A stretch of DNA of 64,000 bases from Nomia melanderi (GCF_051020985.1 NC_135002.1:5828001-5892000); one strand, 5' to 3'; shown: positions 35,901 through 45,674, numbered from the stretch's first letter. Numbers and translations: made by a program. The notes: generated from the sequence alone by a model not told the origin.

Positions 35901-36031
35901 TTAGTAGACAATGACACAGAAAAAATGCTGAATCGTAATATTTTTATAACTTACGCAAATGTTAATGTACTGAGAGGATTTGCGCCTTCCCGAGGGTTCT
36001 TCTTCTTCTCTGCCTTCACTTTCCCATCCAT
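29855..36031 (-). CDS. ABCC4/MRP4-like full ABC transporter, 14 exons, complete
   Basis: Predicted plasma-membrane ATP-driven exporter of organic anions and conjugates, of the ABCC subfamily that includes insect proteins named after lethal(2)03659. Fourteen exons joined in phase give 1335 residues, normal for an MRP4-type protein without the extra N-terminal TMD0. Coding exons (high to low): 36031-35955, 35530-35237, 34755-34331, 34254-34098, 34029-33827, 33692-33301, 33151-32937, 32859-32641, 32564-32384, 32264-32088, 31968-31515, 31427-31055, 30934-30238, 29998-29855. NBD1: Walker A GQVGAGKSS (about residue 491), signature LSGGQ (581), Walker B LYLFDD (601). NBD2: Walker A GRTGAGKSS (1116), signature LSVGQ (1212), Walker B ILVLDEAT (1232), H-loop His (1268). 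The start is the only ATG giving an open frame into exon 2; the ATG four bases further in meets a stop at once. Substrate cannot be read from sequence. Exact orthology is uncertain. Confidence 0.95.
30238..30934 (-). CDS. ABC transporter exon 13 (NBD2)
   Basis: Carries all of NBD2: Walker A GRTGAGKSS, Q-loop IIPQEPFLFSGSLR, signature LSVGQRQLVCLARA, Walker B ILVLDEATANVD with catalytic Glu, and H-loop TIAHRLNTVMD. Ends in phase 0 before GTGAGC. Confidence 0.96.
31055..31427 (-). CDS. ABC transporter exon 12
   Basis: Encodes SPVFGHLNATMQGLPTIRAF, the last helices of membrane domain 2, and MTSVERVLEY leading into NBD2. The joined codon with exon 11 is ACT. Donor GTAGCG, phase 2. Confidence 0.95.
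31515..31968 (-). CDS. ABC transporter exon 11
   Basis: Encodes helices of membrane domain 2 and the conserved LHDQMFRCISRATMRFFNT, GRVLNRFSKDMGAIDELLP and STSRSVKRLEGV. An N-glycosylation sequon (NGT) lies in the predicted extracellular loop at the start. Phase 0 in, phase 1 out. Confidence 0.95.
32088..32264 (-). CDS. ABC transporter exon 10
   Basis: Encodes VAETRTKGKVSGQVYSGYF, the start of membrane domain 2, and its first helix (IIFMVLFLCVLAQL) followed by the conserved DYFISQWV. Phase 0 on both sides. Confidence 0.93.
32384..32564 (-). CDS. ABC transporter exon 9 (inter-domain linker)
   Basis: Encodes the end of NBD1 (YDELTKMGVDF) and a Ser/Glu-rich linker (PPSRSNSRNASITSLKSY) with several candidate phosphorylation serines. 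Ends in phase 0 at GTAATT. Confidence 0.9.
32641..32859 (-). CDS. ABC transporter exon 8 (Walker B and H-loop of NBD1)
   Basis: Encodes ADLYLFDDPLSAVDAH (Walker B and D-loop; the catalytic position is Asp, the usual degenerate ABCC NBD1 site) and ILVTHQLQYL with the H-loop His. Confidence 0.95.
32937..33151 (-). CDS. ABC transporter exon 7 (Q-loop and signature of NBD1)
   Basis: Encodes IAYASQEPWLFAGSVRQNIL (Q-loop region) and GERGISLSGGQRA (ABC signature). Phase 0 in, phase 2 out at GTAATT. Confidence 0.95.
33301..33692 (-). CDS. ABC transporter exon 6 (linker and Walker A of NBD1)
   Basis: Begins with the TMD1-NBD1 linker (SIKRLENFMMYEE), has an Asn/Asp-rich variable stretch, then the beta sheet and Walker A GQVGAGKSS of NBD1. 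Ends in phase 0 after YNGSVQ at donor GTGCGT. Confidence 0.95.
33827..34029 (-). CDS. ABC transporter exon 5
   Basis: Encodes the last two helices of membrane domain 1 (LIRGVTMSFIMFSTRIALFI and AEKVFMLTAYYNILRQTMT). Donor GTATGT, phase 1. Confidence 0.94.
34098..34254 (-). CDS. ABC transporter exon 4
   Basis: Encodes LGKKTSILRLKTAIRTDERV and NEIISGIQAIKMYTWEKPF, the intracellular loop that couples membrane domain 1 to the nucleotide-binding domains. Phase 1 in, phase 2 out. Confidence 0.95.
34331..34755 (-). CDS. ABC transporter exon 3 (main form)
   Basis: Encodes the first part of membrane domain 1: VLQPIFLGKLLKYY, AYLYATGVVLCSGLL, MKMRVACCSLIYRKALKLS and VNLLSNDVNRFD, all standard ABCC4 core. 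Acceptor phase 2, donor phase 1, matching exons 2 and 4. Confidence 0.95.
34851..35124 (-). other. Possible alternative or decayed duplicate of exon 3
   Basis: A good acceptor (TTACTTGTTCAG) at 35125-35126 opens a frame in the same phase 2 as exon 3. It begins RLSQPTFLGLLIRYF, parallel to RVLQPIFLGKLLKYY of exon 3. After about 15 residues the likeness stops: the conserved YLYATGVV and RVACCS segments are missing, and the frame runs through a hydrophobic stretch to a stop near 34851. I see no strong donor in matching phase. It could be a mutually exclusive exon with an unseen donor, a truncating alternative exon, or a relic. Confidence 0.4.
35237..35530 (-). CDS. ABC transporter exon 2
   Basis: Encodes WILRTFWIGYRKDLEVEDLY, the usual ABCC start of the first half, then a Lys/Glu-rich linker and the first membrane helix (MGYGLILAVFEISL). 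Donor GTAAAT, phase 2. Confidence 0.92.
35955..36031 (-). CDS. ABC transporter exon 1 (start)
   Basis: Starts MDGKVKAEKKKNPREGANPL, a charged cytoplasmic N-terminus typical of MRP4-like proteins, and ends in phase 2 at donor GTAAGT. The joined codon with exon 2 is GCA (Ala). Confidence 0.88.
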
Positions 36032-38760
36032 GATAGTTTCATTTATTTATTTGTTTTTCCTGTAAAATTTTATACATCATATACTGTGATGTAATACAAT
36101 CATGAAATACTTTGAATTGGAATCAAGAAAAATGTACAGCCAAATTAATCCTTTTTCTCTATATGATTTAGTAATAGCAATAAATATAAAGAGATGGGGT
36201 GGCAAACATTAAAAAGTATCCTTCTTACAAATTTTATATTTATTGGTATTTAACATGTTACAGATCTACAATTTATACATATAAAACAGCCAACTACAAT
36301 AGTAGTATATATAGGTGCAGTTCAAATTATCACTTGGAGTAATATGTTTACATACATATTTGAAACTATGTAGCAATTATAGAAGAAAACTTTACTTATC
36401 TTTATTTTATAAATCTTAATTCATAAAGTACATAAAAACGCACTCACTCGAAAGGAGATTTCACTCATTCTGATAAATAATGTACATAATGATAAAGTAC
36501 TCCAGTAAATACAGAATATATTCTACAAATACTAATAGATTAATATCTGTCTACAACTCATAATTTATCACCAATTATACAGATGTAAAAAAAAAATAAA
36601 AAAGGTACACATTGGATTCTAATTGAAAAAAAAAACATATTATAATATGCTAATATAAAAGGCACAAAACATGCATACTTTGTGATGCATGGCAATATTT
36701 TAAGCCATCTTCAAAAATCATTTATTCATACAGCCTAGTTGCATTGATGTTACCGTGATGACACTTTTAATCTGCACGAATATTTCATGTAAGAATACAT
36801 TGCAAGTTAAAACAGAATGAGTTTTACGTTTACATACTTTGATCAACTACGCTACGTACTACGGTTACACGTGATCAATAAAAAAGATAAAACATATAAA
36901 ATCCTTTAACACAAAACACAAAGTAATGACATTACACTCGTTGTTCGACTGAATGAATATTACTGGAGCACGTAAATAAACGTAACTGAATGCGTAGCAT
37001 TGTATTGTATGCTGAACAGCAAAAAGATAATACAAGTTACACACAGACAAAAAAAAAAGTATATACACGAATTCCGTAAGTATACATATATTTTTCTCAT
37101 GAAGACCGTTGCGATTTGTCGAGACCAAATGAAGCGCGCGCCCTTTACGTTCTGAACTTGAATTTTTAGCGAAACGGCAACGCGTAGTACGGACACAAAC
37201 AATCCGATCGTTAAACTCAATTGGCTTGTAATTATATATTTTCTGGAAGCTCAATCGAGTCGATCCAGAAAATTCCCGTTCAATAATAAGCTGATCAACG
37301 ATGTAAACAACCGTGATCACAGATATTGAAATCGATTCGTGCTCGCGATAAGCGGCGTTAGATTTAATCAATCCGTAATTATTGTCGCGAAAGACGACGT
37401 GATAAAAAAAAAAGAACGATCCCCGAGCGGCCTATCGACGCCGGCGGACGGCACCGGATTTCATAGAAAGATGTGTCATGATGACGAGAGAAAAATACCC
37501 ATAAGAATATCAGGCTTACATAATTGGAAAACACAAATTTTCTATGTACTCGCTGCACGAGACAATCGATCGATGAGTGTTTTCATGACTGACAATACAC
37601 TTCCATCGGCATTTATGGAATTGCGTTCGACGTTTCGCCAATTGGGTAATCTATTTATTGTGTTGCGTCCCGGTTATCGTAGTTTCAATCGCTAAATCGT
37701 CCGTAGGATAACATGACAGAGATGCGTGGTGTATAAAGCGTGACGAAAAACTAGCGTGGCGTTTCGTTTCGTTTCACTTACAATCGAAGGAAGATACGGT
37801 TCCGTCTAATTCCCAGCACGTTAATGTCCCATTACTTTCCAATTGCTCAATTCGCGGGATGACGAGCGACATCCAGGTAAGTAGAAGGCCGTTACTCAAC
37901 TGGCGCTGAACTGGCCGCTGCTCGCATGTGTCATTGGTTAACCTTAAACCGACACGTGATCAAGCACAGCGGCAACGATAGATCGGATATACCCACTGGT
38001 GAATCTCAGCGTTTTACCGAGCCTTCTTCGTATCGTCGTCGTTCCGTTCACGCCGTTTTCACGATCATCACGGCATCTATTGAGTGGACGGCAGACGTCA
38101 GATTTTCTTATCGGAGGTATCGGATTACCAGTGAGCCAACGAAAAAGCATTGTCATCGAGATAAAGAACTTCGCAAACAGACTGAGTGAAAATTCGTATC
38201 TGATGTCATTTAGAATGTTCAAAAAAAGAATAGCGCAATACTTTTCTCACGTTCGAAATGCCGAGCCCGCTGTGCCACCTGCGCTAACGAAAGCAAACTC
38301 TGTATCTCGAGTGTGTTTTCTTGTCGATTAAAGAAGCACGCAATCTTAATTACATTCGTATTTATATTAGCCACCAGTGTGTCTACACAGGAATGGCTGT
38401 TACCATTCTATTCATAGAAGAGTTACTTTGTATGGTGACTAAAGATTTAAATAGAAAATCCATGGTATTGATTGTTTCTAGACTCGGGTTTTCTACATTA
38501 TCGACTGTATTAATATTGTCAATTATTTTCACGTCTATAATGTTAATTTTAGCTAATCTAGCTTTTTTATAAAATTTCATTGGTATACATTAGGAATGTC
38601 CGAATAGTTTTTTATCTTAAATTTAAGATACGAGTTTTTAATAATCTCTTTTCGTAGGTGGTGCCATCCATGGCAAATCGTTCAAACTGATGGAGAAAAT
38701 TATCAAGGGATAAATGCTTTATCCTGCGTGGGTAATTAAATTCCTAGATTCTCTGCATGT

Positions 38761-38998
38761 TTAACTCCTTTCCCTACGAGTGAGCTCGTAGTGGTTTTCA
38801 ACATGATTCAACAAATATATATATTACTCAGTTCATTCGAATTCAAAGTAAATATTATTCCTCTGTAATCAACTATTATACTTAAAAGGAAATATAGGCA
38901 TAACATATGCTTAGAATTTTTCTCTTTGTCCAATAAATTATTGACAAAGTAGCCGTATCGATCAGAGTTGAGAAAGAAATCATAGGCCAAGGGGTTAA
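38761..38998. mobile_element. TTAA element, family H, copy 1
   Basis: TTAACTCCTTTCCCTACG at the left and AGGCCAAGGGGTTAA at the right. Hairpin CTACGAG-TGAG-CTCGTAG at 38774-38791, about 9 bp inside the left end. Confidence 0.6.
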
Positions 38999-39824
38999 AT
39001 CAAGGTATTTGAGCTTTTTTTATTCAACAAGTCAGATTGTGCGAGTAACAACAAAATAATAAACGTCAATAGTTCAAACAACTTTTAGTAAAAATGATTC
39101 TGCCTTACTATATCACACGCGTCTGTTGTAATAAAATGGTTTCAGGTGTTAAGTGAAACAAGCACCGACTAGATTTAAGATTTATTTCATGGAATCCATC
39201 AAACTTTCGGTAACATCATTTGTACAACATATATAGGTCCGTTTTCATATGTAGTAAATGCTAAGATAGGAAAATTAATTAGAGAGAAGTGTTAGAACAC
39301 AGTTTTTAAGTACATGTCGCGCATACTCGCATACGAAGAATCTTTATTCTGCCAATGCAACGTTTGCCTCCGCATCTCGGACACAAAGCTTCGAGTTTGA
39401 ACTCGCCTACGTAATACTTCGAAAATGGCAAACGACAGACAATATCCGGAATGTTCGTGTATAAGTCGAAAATTCATTAATATTTAGTCGAAGAACCGTA
39501 CCGTTCCAGCGAACGGTAAAGTGACAACGATCGGTGGCGCACCGAAGGATGCTCGAAGAACCGTCCAAAAGGTCACATCAATTTCACCTGGGTTTCCAGT
39601 GTCGATTTCTTCGTATGGCGCGCAGGCGTTCAACGAAAATTCATAGAACCTCGTCGTGAAACGTAGCTTTTAAATAAACTAATCGCATTTGGCACCCTTG
39701 GAGAGAAGAGAGTGAAAAAGGAAAAATATTAGGGCGTTACAGTCGATTCGCTGCCCCGGTAAAAACATCCACTTGGTCTCGGTAACCGACGAACATATAG
39801 ATTCGTTCCCACCGAACGCAACCA

Positions 39825-39852
39825 AGTGATATATATATATATATATAATATA
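39825..39852. repeat. AT dinucleotide repeat
   Basis: A TA run between the ABC transporter and the LRR gene. Confidence 0.85.
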
Positions 39853-40659
39853 TAGAACTCTCTCTGTCGTTAAATACAAATAAATACGATATAATAATAC
39901 ATACATATGGGTATATACGTATACATACATACACATAGAAGAGTATATATCTACAAACACGGTTCCGTTAATGTAAAAAGTTGGAATATGAAACCCCGTT
40001 TCGCTACGCGACGAGAAAATTGGATTGGATCGAAATGCACGCGCGGATCCGCGGGTTCGGTCGAATCTCATTTGTCGTTTCCGGTTTCGCGGCGAGCAAA
40101 AAACTCGGCCGAGTGTCGCTCGCGCGCGGTGAGCGGCAACGCTAATACGCGCGCCGATCTGACGAGTCTAATTGCAATTAAACGCGGCGTGTTACAATTT
40201 CCCCGGCGGTAAACTCGCGTGTAATTGCAATTAAAGATCCGTCGGGTTTCGCGAACGTGATTTTCGCAACGGCGCGTTGTACGAATCGAAGTCGGAACGA
40301 GCATTATGGGCACGCGGAGACGCTCGGGACTGACCGAACAGCGCGCAACGGTTCCGTACGATCGAATCGAATTACAGTACAATCTCCGAGTAACGATTTC
40401 GAAGAATCCGAGGATCGCGAGTGACGCTGTTGAAACGAGTATCGAACACCGAGAAGAGCTGCTTAAGAGGAGGGCCGACGGCTGAATCCGTGAAATCGCC
40501 GCTGAAGCTGGCCCATAATCGTAATCCGCGGCTGCGACAGTCATTTTCAATATAATCCGAAGAATAACATCAACTTTATTTTCTCCAACTACTCGTTTCC
40601 TCATTCCCTCCTCTCTCTCTCTTTCTCTTCCTTTTCCTCTTCCTCGTAAATGCATCAAG

Positions 40660-40842
40660 ATGTCTTCCGGAAAAGTTCATTGGAAACAAGCTCGCTTGAA
40701 AGGGGCCCGCTCTGCACCTACAATTGAAAAGCGTTCCTTAGACCTCGGGCTTACACGCAGTGGTAAAGACATTACAAGTGACAATGAGATCACTAAGGTG
40801 TACACCAGGATGGAACGACTGTTTCAATGGAAATTACACTGA
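40660..40842 (+). CDS. Small ORF of unknown function, possible gene fragment
   Basis: A 60-codon frame, MSSGKVHWKQARLKGARSAP at its start, is preceded by ATCAAG directly before the ATG, a good insect start context, and by a long pyrimidine tract (40608-40640). It lies 55 bp past the stop of the LRR gene, on the other strand, so it would sit in that gene's 3' UTR. Composition is basic with no membrane span or known motif. It may be a real short peptide, a processed-gene remnant, or chance. I do not recognise it. Confidence 0.25.
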   Translation: MSSGKVHWKQARLKGARSAPTIEKRSLDLGLTRSGKDITSDNEITKVYTRMERLFQWKLH

Positions 40843-40896
40843 CAGAATAATGATTACCTGACGATTCTCAATGGCCTCTGTAGAACCCGACAGCGT

Positions 40897-41736
40897 TCAG
40901 GTGTTCTCCGGCTGATTCAAATTGCTGTTCAACAGCTCGGTGTTCGCGTTGTTCGCGTTCAGCCTCTGCTGCTCCTTCAGCTTCTTCTTCCTGCGTTTGT
41001 TCCGCTTGTGAATGCAGAACAGGCCGACGAACAGGCAAAGCAGGAAGCCACCGATGCAGCAGGCGATCAGTATCCAAGTGTTCCTGACCCTCTCCGTCTG
41101 GATCTTCAGCCGCATGATCTCCGCGCATCGGTCGAACAGCTCGTTGGTCCTGTTGCTGAACACCGTCGTGGGCGTGCATCCCTTCTTCACCTCCTCAGTG
41201 CAATTCAGCTCGGGCAGCACGCGGATCTCGTGCAGTTTCAGCCAGGAGTTCAGCGTCTGGCATTGGCACGCGGTCGCGTTGAACTTGATCGGGTTTCTGG
41301 ACAGGTCGAGCACCTTCAGATAGCAGAACGGCGCCAGGTCTTCGGGCGTGACCGACATGATGGAATTGTAGGAGACGTTCAGATGCATCATGGTGGGGAC
41401 GGAGCCTAACTTCGGGATCCGACAGAGCCTGTTGCCCGACAGCTGCAGGAAGTTCAACGGGGACAGAACCTCCATGTGCGTGAACATGTCGTCTTGCAAG
41501 GTGTTCACGCCGAGGTACATCTTGCGCAGGTGGGGTAGCTGGAACAGGCTCTTCGGCAGGTTGTCGCAGCCGTTTTGCGTCAGGTCCAACACCTCCAGGT
41601 AACGAAGGTTGTTGAACGCGCCCTCCTGGATCGACCGGATGAAATTGTCGCCCAAGTAGACGTACGCGAGGTTGGTGTACGGGGCCAGACTCTGATTGGT
41701 CAGTCCTCGAATTCTGTTCACTGATAAGTCCAGGAT
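40897..41736 (-). CDS. LRR protein exon 2 (repeats, membrane span, tail)
   Basis: The acceptor CAG at 41737-41739 is followed in phase 0 by ILDLSVNRI, which completes the first repeat. Holds all remaining repeats, the Cys cap, the membrane span and the tail, ending NLNQPENT and TGA. Confidence 0.9.
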   Translation of the reverse strand: MLDLSVNRIRGLTNQSLAPYTNLAYVYLGDNFIRSIQEGAFNNLRYLEVLDLTQNGCDNLPKSLFQLPHLRKMYLGVNTLQDDMFTHMEVLSPLNFLQLSGNRLCRIPKLGSVPTMMHLNVSYNSIMSVTPEDLAPFCYLKVLDLSRNPIKFNATACQCQTLNSWLKLHEIRVLPELNCTEEVKKGCTPTTVFSNRTNELFDRCAEIMRLKIQTERVRNTWILIACCIGGFLLCLFVGLFCIHKRNKRRKKKLKEQQRLNANNANTELLNSNLNQPENT

Positions 41737-42929
41737 CTGGAATTGATGGAATTAACCGATGTCAATGGTAAGAAGAATTATTTCCTTCATTTATGAAATG
41801 AATTGAATATGCTGATTTTCATTTTATTGGAACTGTTTTATTTTATGATTGTAGGACTCTAAGAAAAACGAGTCTTGTCCAAGGGATTGGAATCGGGCCT
41901 CTTGAGATTCGTCGACCATGCTTTAACCCTTGGCACTCCAGATTGTTCTGCAATCTATCAGCTACTGCGACTAATTTCTATAATATTCCTAGCGAAAATG
42001 AAAAATGCTATAACATTTCTTAGATCTTTTATTTTCCTTAGCGCAAAATTTGGATGTGCGCAAAATCGAATAATTTTAGGGTAGTTTCTTTAAGATTCAT
42101 TGAAATATGTAATATTATAACTGGTGCAATATTGGAACCTACAGAGTTCAAAGGGTTAACGCGTTCACGCTGGCGTGTACCACCGGTGGCTCGCAGTAAG
42201 ATATATTAGACAGTGTGTGCCACTGATTAGACGTGTAGCATCAAATCTGTGGCTCGTCAAATGGTTTGGTAATTAGAAAACATCGCCGTATAGTTGAAAA
42301 TTAATATACTTATCGATCATTTCAATATTTTCATCAATTTTGAGAATTCAGCCGCCAAATGGGTTAGAGTGGAAATTACAGCGCCGGTGTGAACGTGTTA
42401 ACGACCATATCCACGGTGTCCAACTTTTCCTAACCCCTTTACGCTTTTCAACCTACCGCTTCATACCACATCCGACTGAAGATCTTAAATGGAATTTAAT
42501 GAATACCAACACTCGTTTCATTACAGTCGAAATGAAATACTATTTAGCTTGCTGCGAAAGAGGTTAGAAGCCAACGGGTTGAGCAAACTCCGGACTCCCT
42601 GCCCTGTATCATTCAACACGATGTCATTTACCCACCGAAGACCATTAACCTGTTCCATTTCAATTAGAAAAATCAATCGTTCCCTCGCCGAGTAAACCAA
42701 CAGCACCCACCTGAATGTCAGTCTTCAGATTGGCCGGCACTTCCGCCAGGCTAAGGTTCACGCATCGCACCTGCAGCATCGAGTACTCCTTGCTGTATCT
42801 GCAGGTCCTGGAAGGAAGGTCCTGGTACATGACCAGAGTGGATCCGGCGGATCCAAGAGCAATCGCGTCGGGCATGATGGCCAGGACGAATCCCATCAGC
42901 AGGATTCTTTTCATCAGCCGCAAGCCCAT
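40897..42929 (-). CDS. Leucine-rich-repeat single-pass membrane protein
   Basis: Two exons, 42929-42711 and 41736-40897, join in phase 0 to give about 352 residues. Layout: signal peptide (KRILLMGFVLAIMPDAIALG), an N-terminal Cys cap, about seven LRRs with the pattern LxxLxLxxNxI (for example VLDLTQN, FLQLSGN, HLNVSYN, VLDLSRN), a C-terminal Cys cap (CQCQTLNSWL ... LNC ... GC), one membrane helix (WILIACCIGGFLLCLFVGLF) and a basic tail rich in Lys/Arg, then Asn. There is no TIR or kinase domain, so it is not a Toll. The role is probably recognition or adhesion at the cell surface; small synaptic LRR proteins such as Drosophila Lapsyn have a similar size and plan, but that match was not tested. 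ATGs at 42953 and 42914 are alternative starts; 42929 was chosen for its purine at -3 and signal-peptide length. Confidence 0.88.
41923..42159 (+). mobile_element. TTAA element, family E, copy 1
   Basis: TTAACCCTTGGCACTCC at the left, AGAGTTCAAAGGGTTAA at the right. Hairpin AGATTG-TTCTG-CAATCT at 41940-41956, 13 bp from the left TTAA. It lies in the intron of the LRR gene and shares its right TTAA with element G. Confidence 0.8.
42156..42401. mobile_element. TTAA element, family G
   Basis: TTAACGCGTTCACGCTGGCG at the left, CGCCGGTGTGAACGTGTTAA at the right. Palindrome CCACCGGTGG at 42180-42189, 20 bp inside the left end. Directly abuts family E copy 1. Confidence 0.83.
42711..42929 (-). CDS. 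LRR protein exon 1 (signal peptide and N-cap)
   Basis: Encodes the signal peptide and the N-terminal cap (CRYSKEYSMLQVRC), ending AEVPANLKTDIQ at donor GTGGGT in phase 0. The frame stays open upstream to 43055, but those residues are not signal-like. Confidence 0.85.
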
Positions 42930-43710
42930 GTCTGCGAACAGGGGAAATCCCATTTCTCCGTTGAAACTGGCGGTCAGGGTAAATTTTGAGTAATCGGCGG
43001 AGCCATCTTGGGAATCGAGTTCTCGAAGCGAACCGCGCCGCCGGTGCAACGTCACAGGGGATCCATCGATCGCGAGGAATCTTCGGGGTCGAATCGATTG
43101 CCGGGGAAATTCGCCGTGGGGGCGTTCGCAATCCCGTTCCCGTGTATTGCTTCGGAAGAAATCGCGGGAGTCGAGGACGGCCGGGAAGAAGAGCGCTACC
43201 GATGCATTATTTCACGGTTGCCCCGGTTCTCCGCGGGAACAATGACGAGGGAATTTCCGAGACGCGTTGTCCATGCCCGGCCGCCGAGGGAGGAACGCGG
43301 CCGGATACCTCGCGTGAATTTTTTAACGGCACGGAATACCTATCGGTCGGCCTTGAACAGCGGGTTACCGCTGTCCCCGGCGAAACTAGAATCCCCGCGA
43401 CGCCGGCCTCGATGAAATATTGGGAACTTTGTTTCCAAGTGGGCCTTTCGCCCTTCCTCGACCCCGTCCGCGTTTCCCGGTCGCTCGTGCATCTCGCGCC
43501 GCGCAATTTAGCTCGAACCTGCTCAACCGCCGGATCGACATCGGAATTTTCAGTCTCCGACGCTTTTAAACTTTCATCAACGAAGGAATTATTTTTACCG
43601 GCATTAACGATGAAACCTGTCTGGGCCGAGCACTTCTTCGTAGGTGTCAACCGCGTGTATCGCGTGTATCGCATCTATCGAATGGGCAGCTTTTCGAATG
43701 CTCGAGTTCC

Positions 43711-43943
43711 TTAACCACTTGGCGTATTATTTCGTTGCTAAGCTCGTGTAATATTTTACCATTTGTAAGAAATACAACAAAATTTTCCATTCTACTTCAG
43801 GTGGAAATTTCATTTGAAGATGATACATTGATAGCAAAATAGTTGTTTGCTTTGATCCGTGGGTAATGAACATTGATTCTGGTTAAATTAGTTTAGAAAT
43901 CTTCATCGCGAGTCTCACTCGTCGTTGTACGGCAAGGGGTTAA
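43711..43943. mobile_element. TTAA element, family H, copy 2 (reversed)
   Basis: TTAACCACTTGGCGTA at the left, TACGGCAAGGGGTTAA at the right. Hairpin CGAGT-CTC-ACTCG at 43909-43921, 18 bp from the right end. Compared in reverse with copy 1, the stem is shifted but still pairs. Confidence 0.65.
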
Positions 43944-43973
43944 AATAGAAGGGAATAGAAGAATCAGCGATCA

Positions 43974-44150
43974 TTAACACGTTGAACGCCGCACGATTTC
44001 ATAGAGCAAAATACGCAAAATGGAAAAAATACAATATTAAACCATTTGACTGAATTGGATTATTATCGTTGCACGTTCATCGAACTGAATGTCGCCGCAA
44101 TGGGTATCACTCATTATAATATAGAAATATTTGCGAATAATCATCTTTCA
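43974..44150 (+). mobile_element. TTAA element, family D, copy 2 (truncated)
   Basis: TTAACACGTTGAACGCCGC and about 120 bp more match copy 1 closely (GGATTATTATCGTTGCACGT). The right end with its palindrome is missing. Confidence 0.75.
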
Positions 44151-44389
44151 ATTTCACGCTAGCTTCGCGAAACGCTTCAATTCCATGGAATTTAATAGTT
44201 ACTCGGTGAAAATTCATTTCGAATATGCACTCTGTCTACTTATAAACCTCTAATCTCCAAGTTCTAAGCAAAAATCAATTTTCCTATGAACAATAGAATA
44301 AACTGTACAACAAATGTCCGTAAATCTAGCGTTAAAATAAATTTCCTAGATAAAAACTCGGTCTTGAGTTTCCAGTTTTCATTAAGAGA

Positions 44390-44829
44390 TCTTTACCACG
44401 AGTCTGACACGTTGTTATGGTTTTGTAATCTATCAGCAATTTTTATAGTATCCCTAGCAAAAATGAAAAATACTACAACATTTCTTAGATCCTTTATTTC
44501 CCTTCTTGGTGCAAAATTTGGATGTATGAAAAATCTAATAATTGTAGGGTAGTTTCTTTAAGATTCAACCCTTTGCGGACGAAGATTGTTGAAAGTATAA
44601 AAATCTTTCGCAAATTCTGCTGAATTAAACACTGAATGCTTAAATCATAGAGAATAAGGAAACTACGTACTGATCTCTTGCTGTTAGAATAGTTAAATCA
44701 TTTGTCCACAACTGGGTGTTCCAAACACGGAAGTCTGATCTCAGCAAAATGCCGACATTCGTCAAAGGGTTGAAATATCTAATATTATTCCTGGTGCAAT
44801 ATTGGAGCCTACAGAGTTCAAAGGGTTAA
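44390..44829 (+). mobile_element. TTAA element, family E, copy 2, split by family A
   Basis: The right end GAGTTCAAAGGGTTAA is intact; the left end is eroded (CTTTACCACGAGTCTGACAC). Interior AAATGAAAAATACTACAACA and TTTCTTAGATC match copy 1. Family A copy 7 sits inside it. Confidence 0.75.
44565..44773 (-). mobile_element. TTAA element, family A, copy 7, nested in family E
   Basis: Left CCCTTTGCGGACGAAG and right CCGACATTCGTCAAAGGG show a reversed copy. Flanks are TCAA and TTGA, each one change from TTAA. The surrounding family E sequence continues on both sides when compared with the copy at 41923. Confidence 0.78.
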
Positions 44830-45597
44830 TCGGTCCTCGCGAAGAATTCGTTTCGGGTGTACGCGAAGAAATCAGTTCTCGCCGTTGACGGTGAATCACG
44901 GTTGGCCGCAGTCAGCGAATTTTGAAAGAAGACACCGGGCCCGGTGTTTGTTGTGCCAAGCTCTGATGAACTGCAGAGGTAGCAGCCGCGGAGCCTCCAG
45001 CGTATGTTAACTTTATATTCCCGCGGCCAGGTTCTGCCGGCCTCTCAATAAATTCGCGTTTGGGCACGGCGTTCCTCCAATTAATTCGCTCTTCCGAGTC
45101 CTTTACCCCATGTCGGTTTTCGTGAAATAATACCGGTGAAAAAAATGCAAGTGCAGACCGACCGAGCGCGCCGCGCTTCAATAATATTCCCTCCGCTTTG
45201 TCTGTTTTCCCGTAGCGAGTTCTGCGATGATCATGCGATTCGTAACCGAATTAAATTCCGCGAGCTTTTTTTCAGAAGCATGTAAAATGAAACATTGTTG
45301 GAGACACGAATTAAAAGTTCCTTTGTTTCGCGTCGGATAATAACCGAGGATAATTTGATTATGCAGCGATGCATCGTTGCGTTAGAATTATTAGATTTCA
45401 GAGCACTAGACACGGCTAGAATTCGTTTTTAAGCATACTAATCTTTTGTACGATCCTCTATGACTGAGCTTGTGGAGCTTTTTATCAACCGTTCGCAAGG
45501 GACTCGAAAATTTTCCATTGAAAGTGCAAATGCCATTGTAATACATTGCACTATATTATAATAGCGAAATAACTGTTTAGAGTAACGCTGATTTGTA

Positions 45598-45640
45598 TTA
45601 ACGCGTTCACTGCCATGAGAATTTTAGACATTCTGTACAA
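45598..45640. mobile_element. TTAA element end, G-like (fragment)
   Basis: TTAACGCGTTCACTGCC begins like family G and is followed 16 bp in by AGAAT-TTTAGAC-ATTCT (45618-45634). No matching right end found. Confidence 0.4.
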
Positions 45641-45674
45641 TATTCCTTATTCTTTTGTAACAATGACAAATCTA

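Larger units (their letters stand above)
36032..40659. other. Intergenic, no gene recognised
   Basis: AT-rich upstream flank of the ABC transporter. No TATA box or initiator could be assigned with confidence. It contains one TTAA element (38761-38998) and an AT dinucleotide run (39825-39850). Open frames here are short and low-complexity. A 196-codon - strand frame at 40068-40658 downstream of the LRR gene has no domain and is more likely 3' UTR or chance. Confidence 0.5.

Noticed and set aside
40068..40658. A 196-codon minus-strand frame downstream of the LRR gene
   Set aside because: Arg- and Ser-rich with no motif; more likely 3' UTR or chance.
41008..41409. A 133-codon plus-strand frame opposite the LRR gene
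   Set aside because: Antisense shadow of a GC-rich LRR exon.
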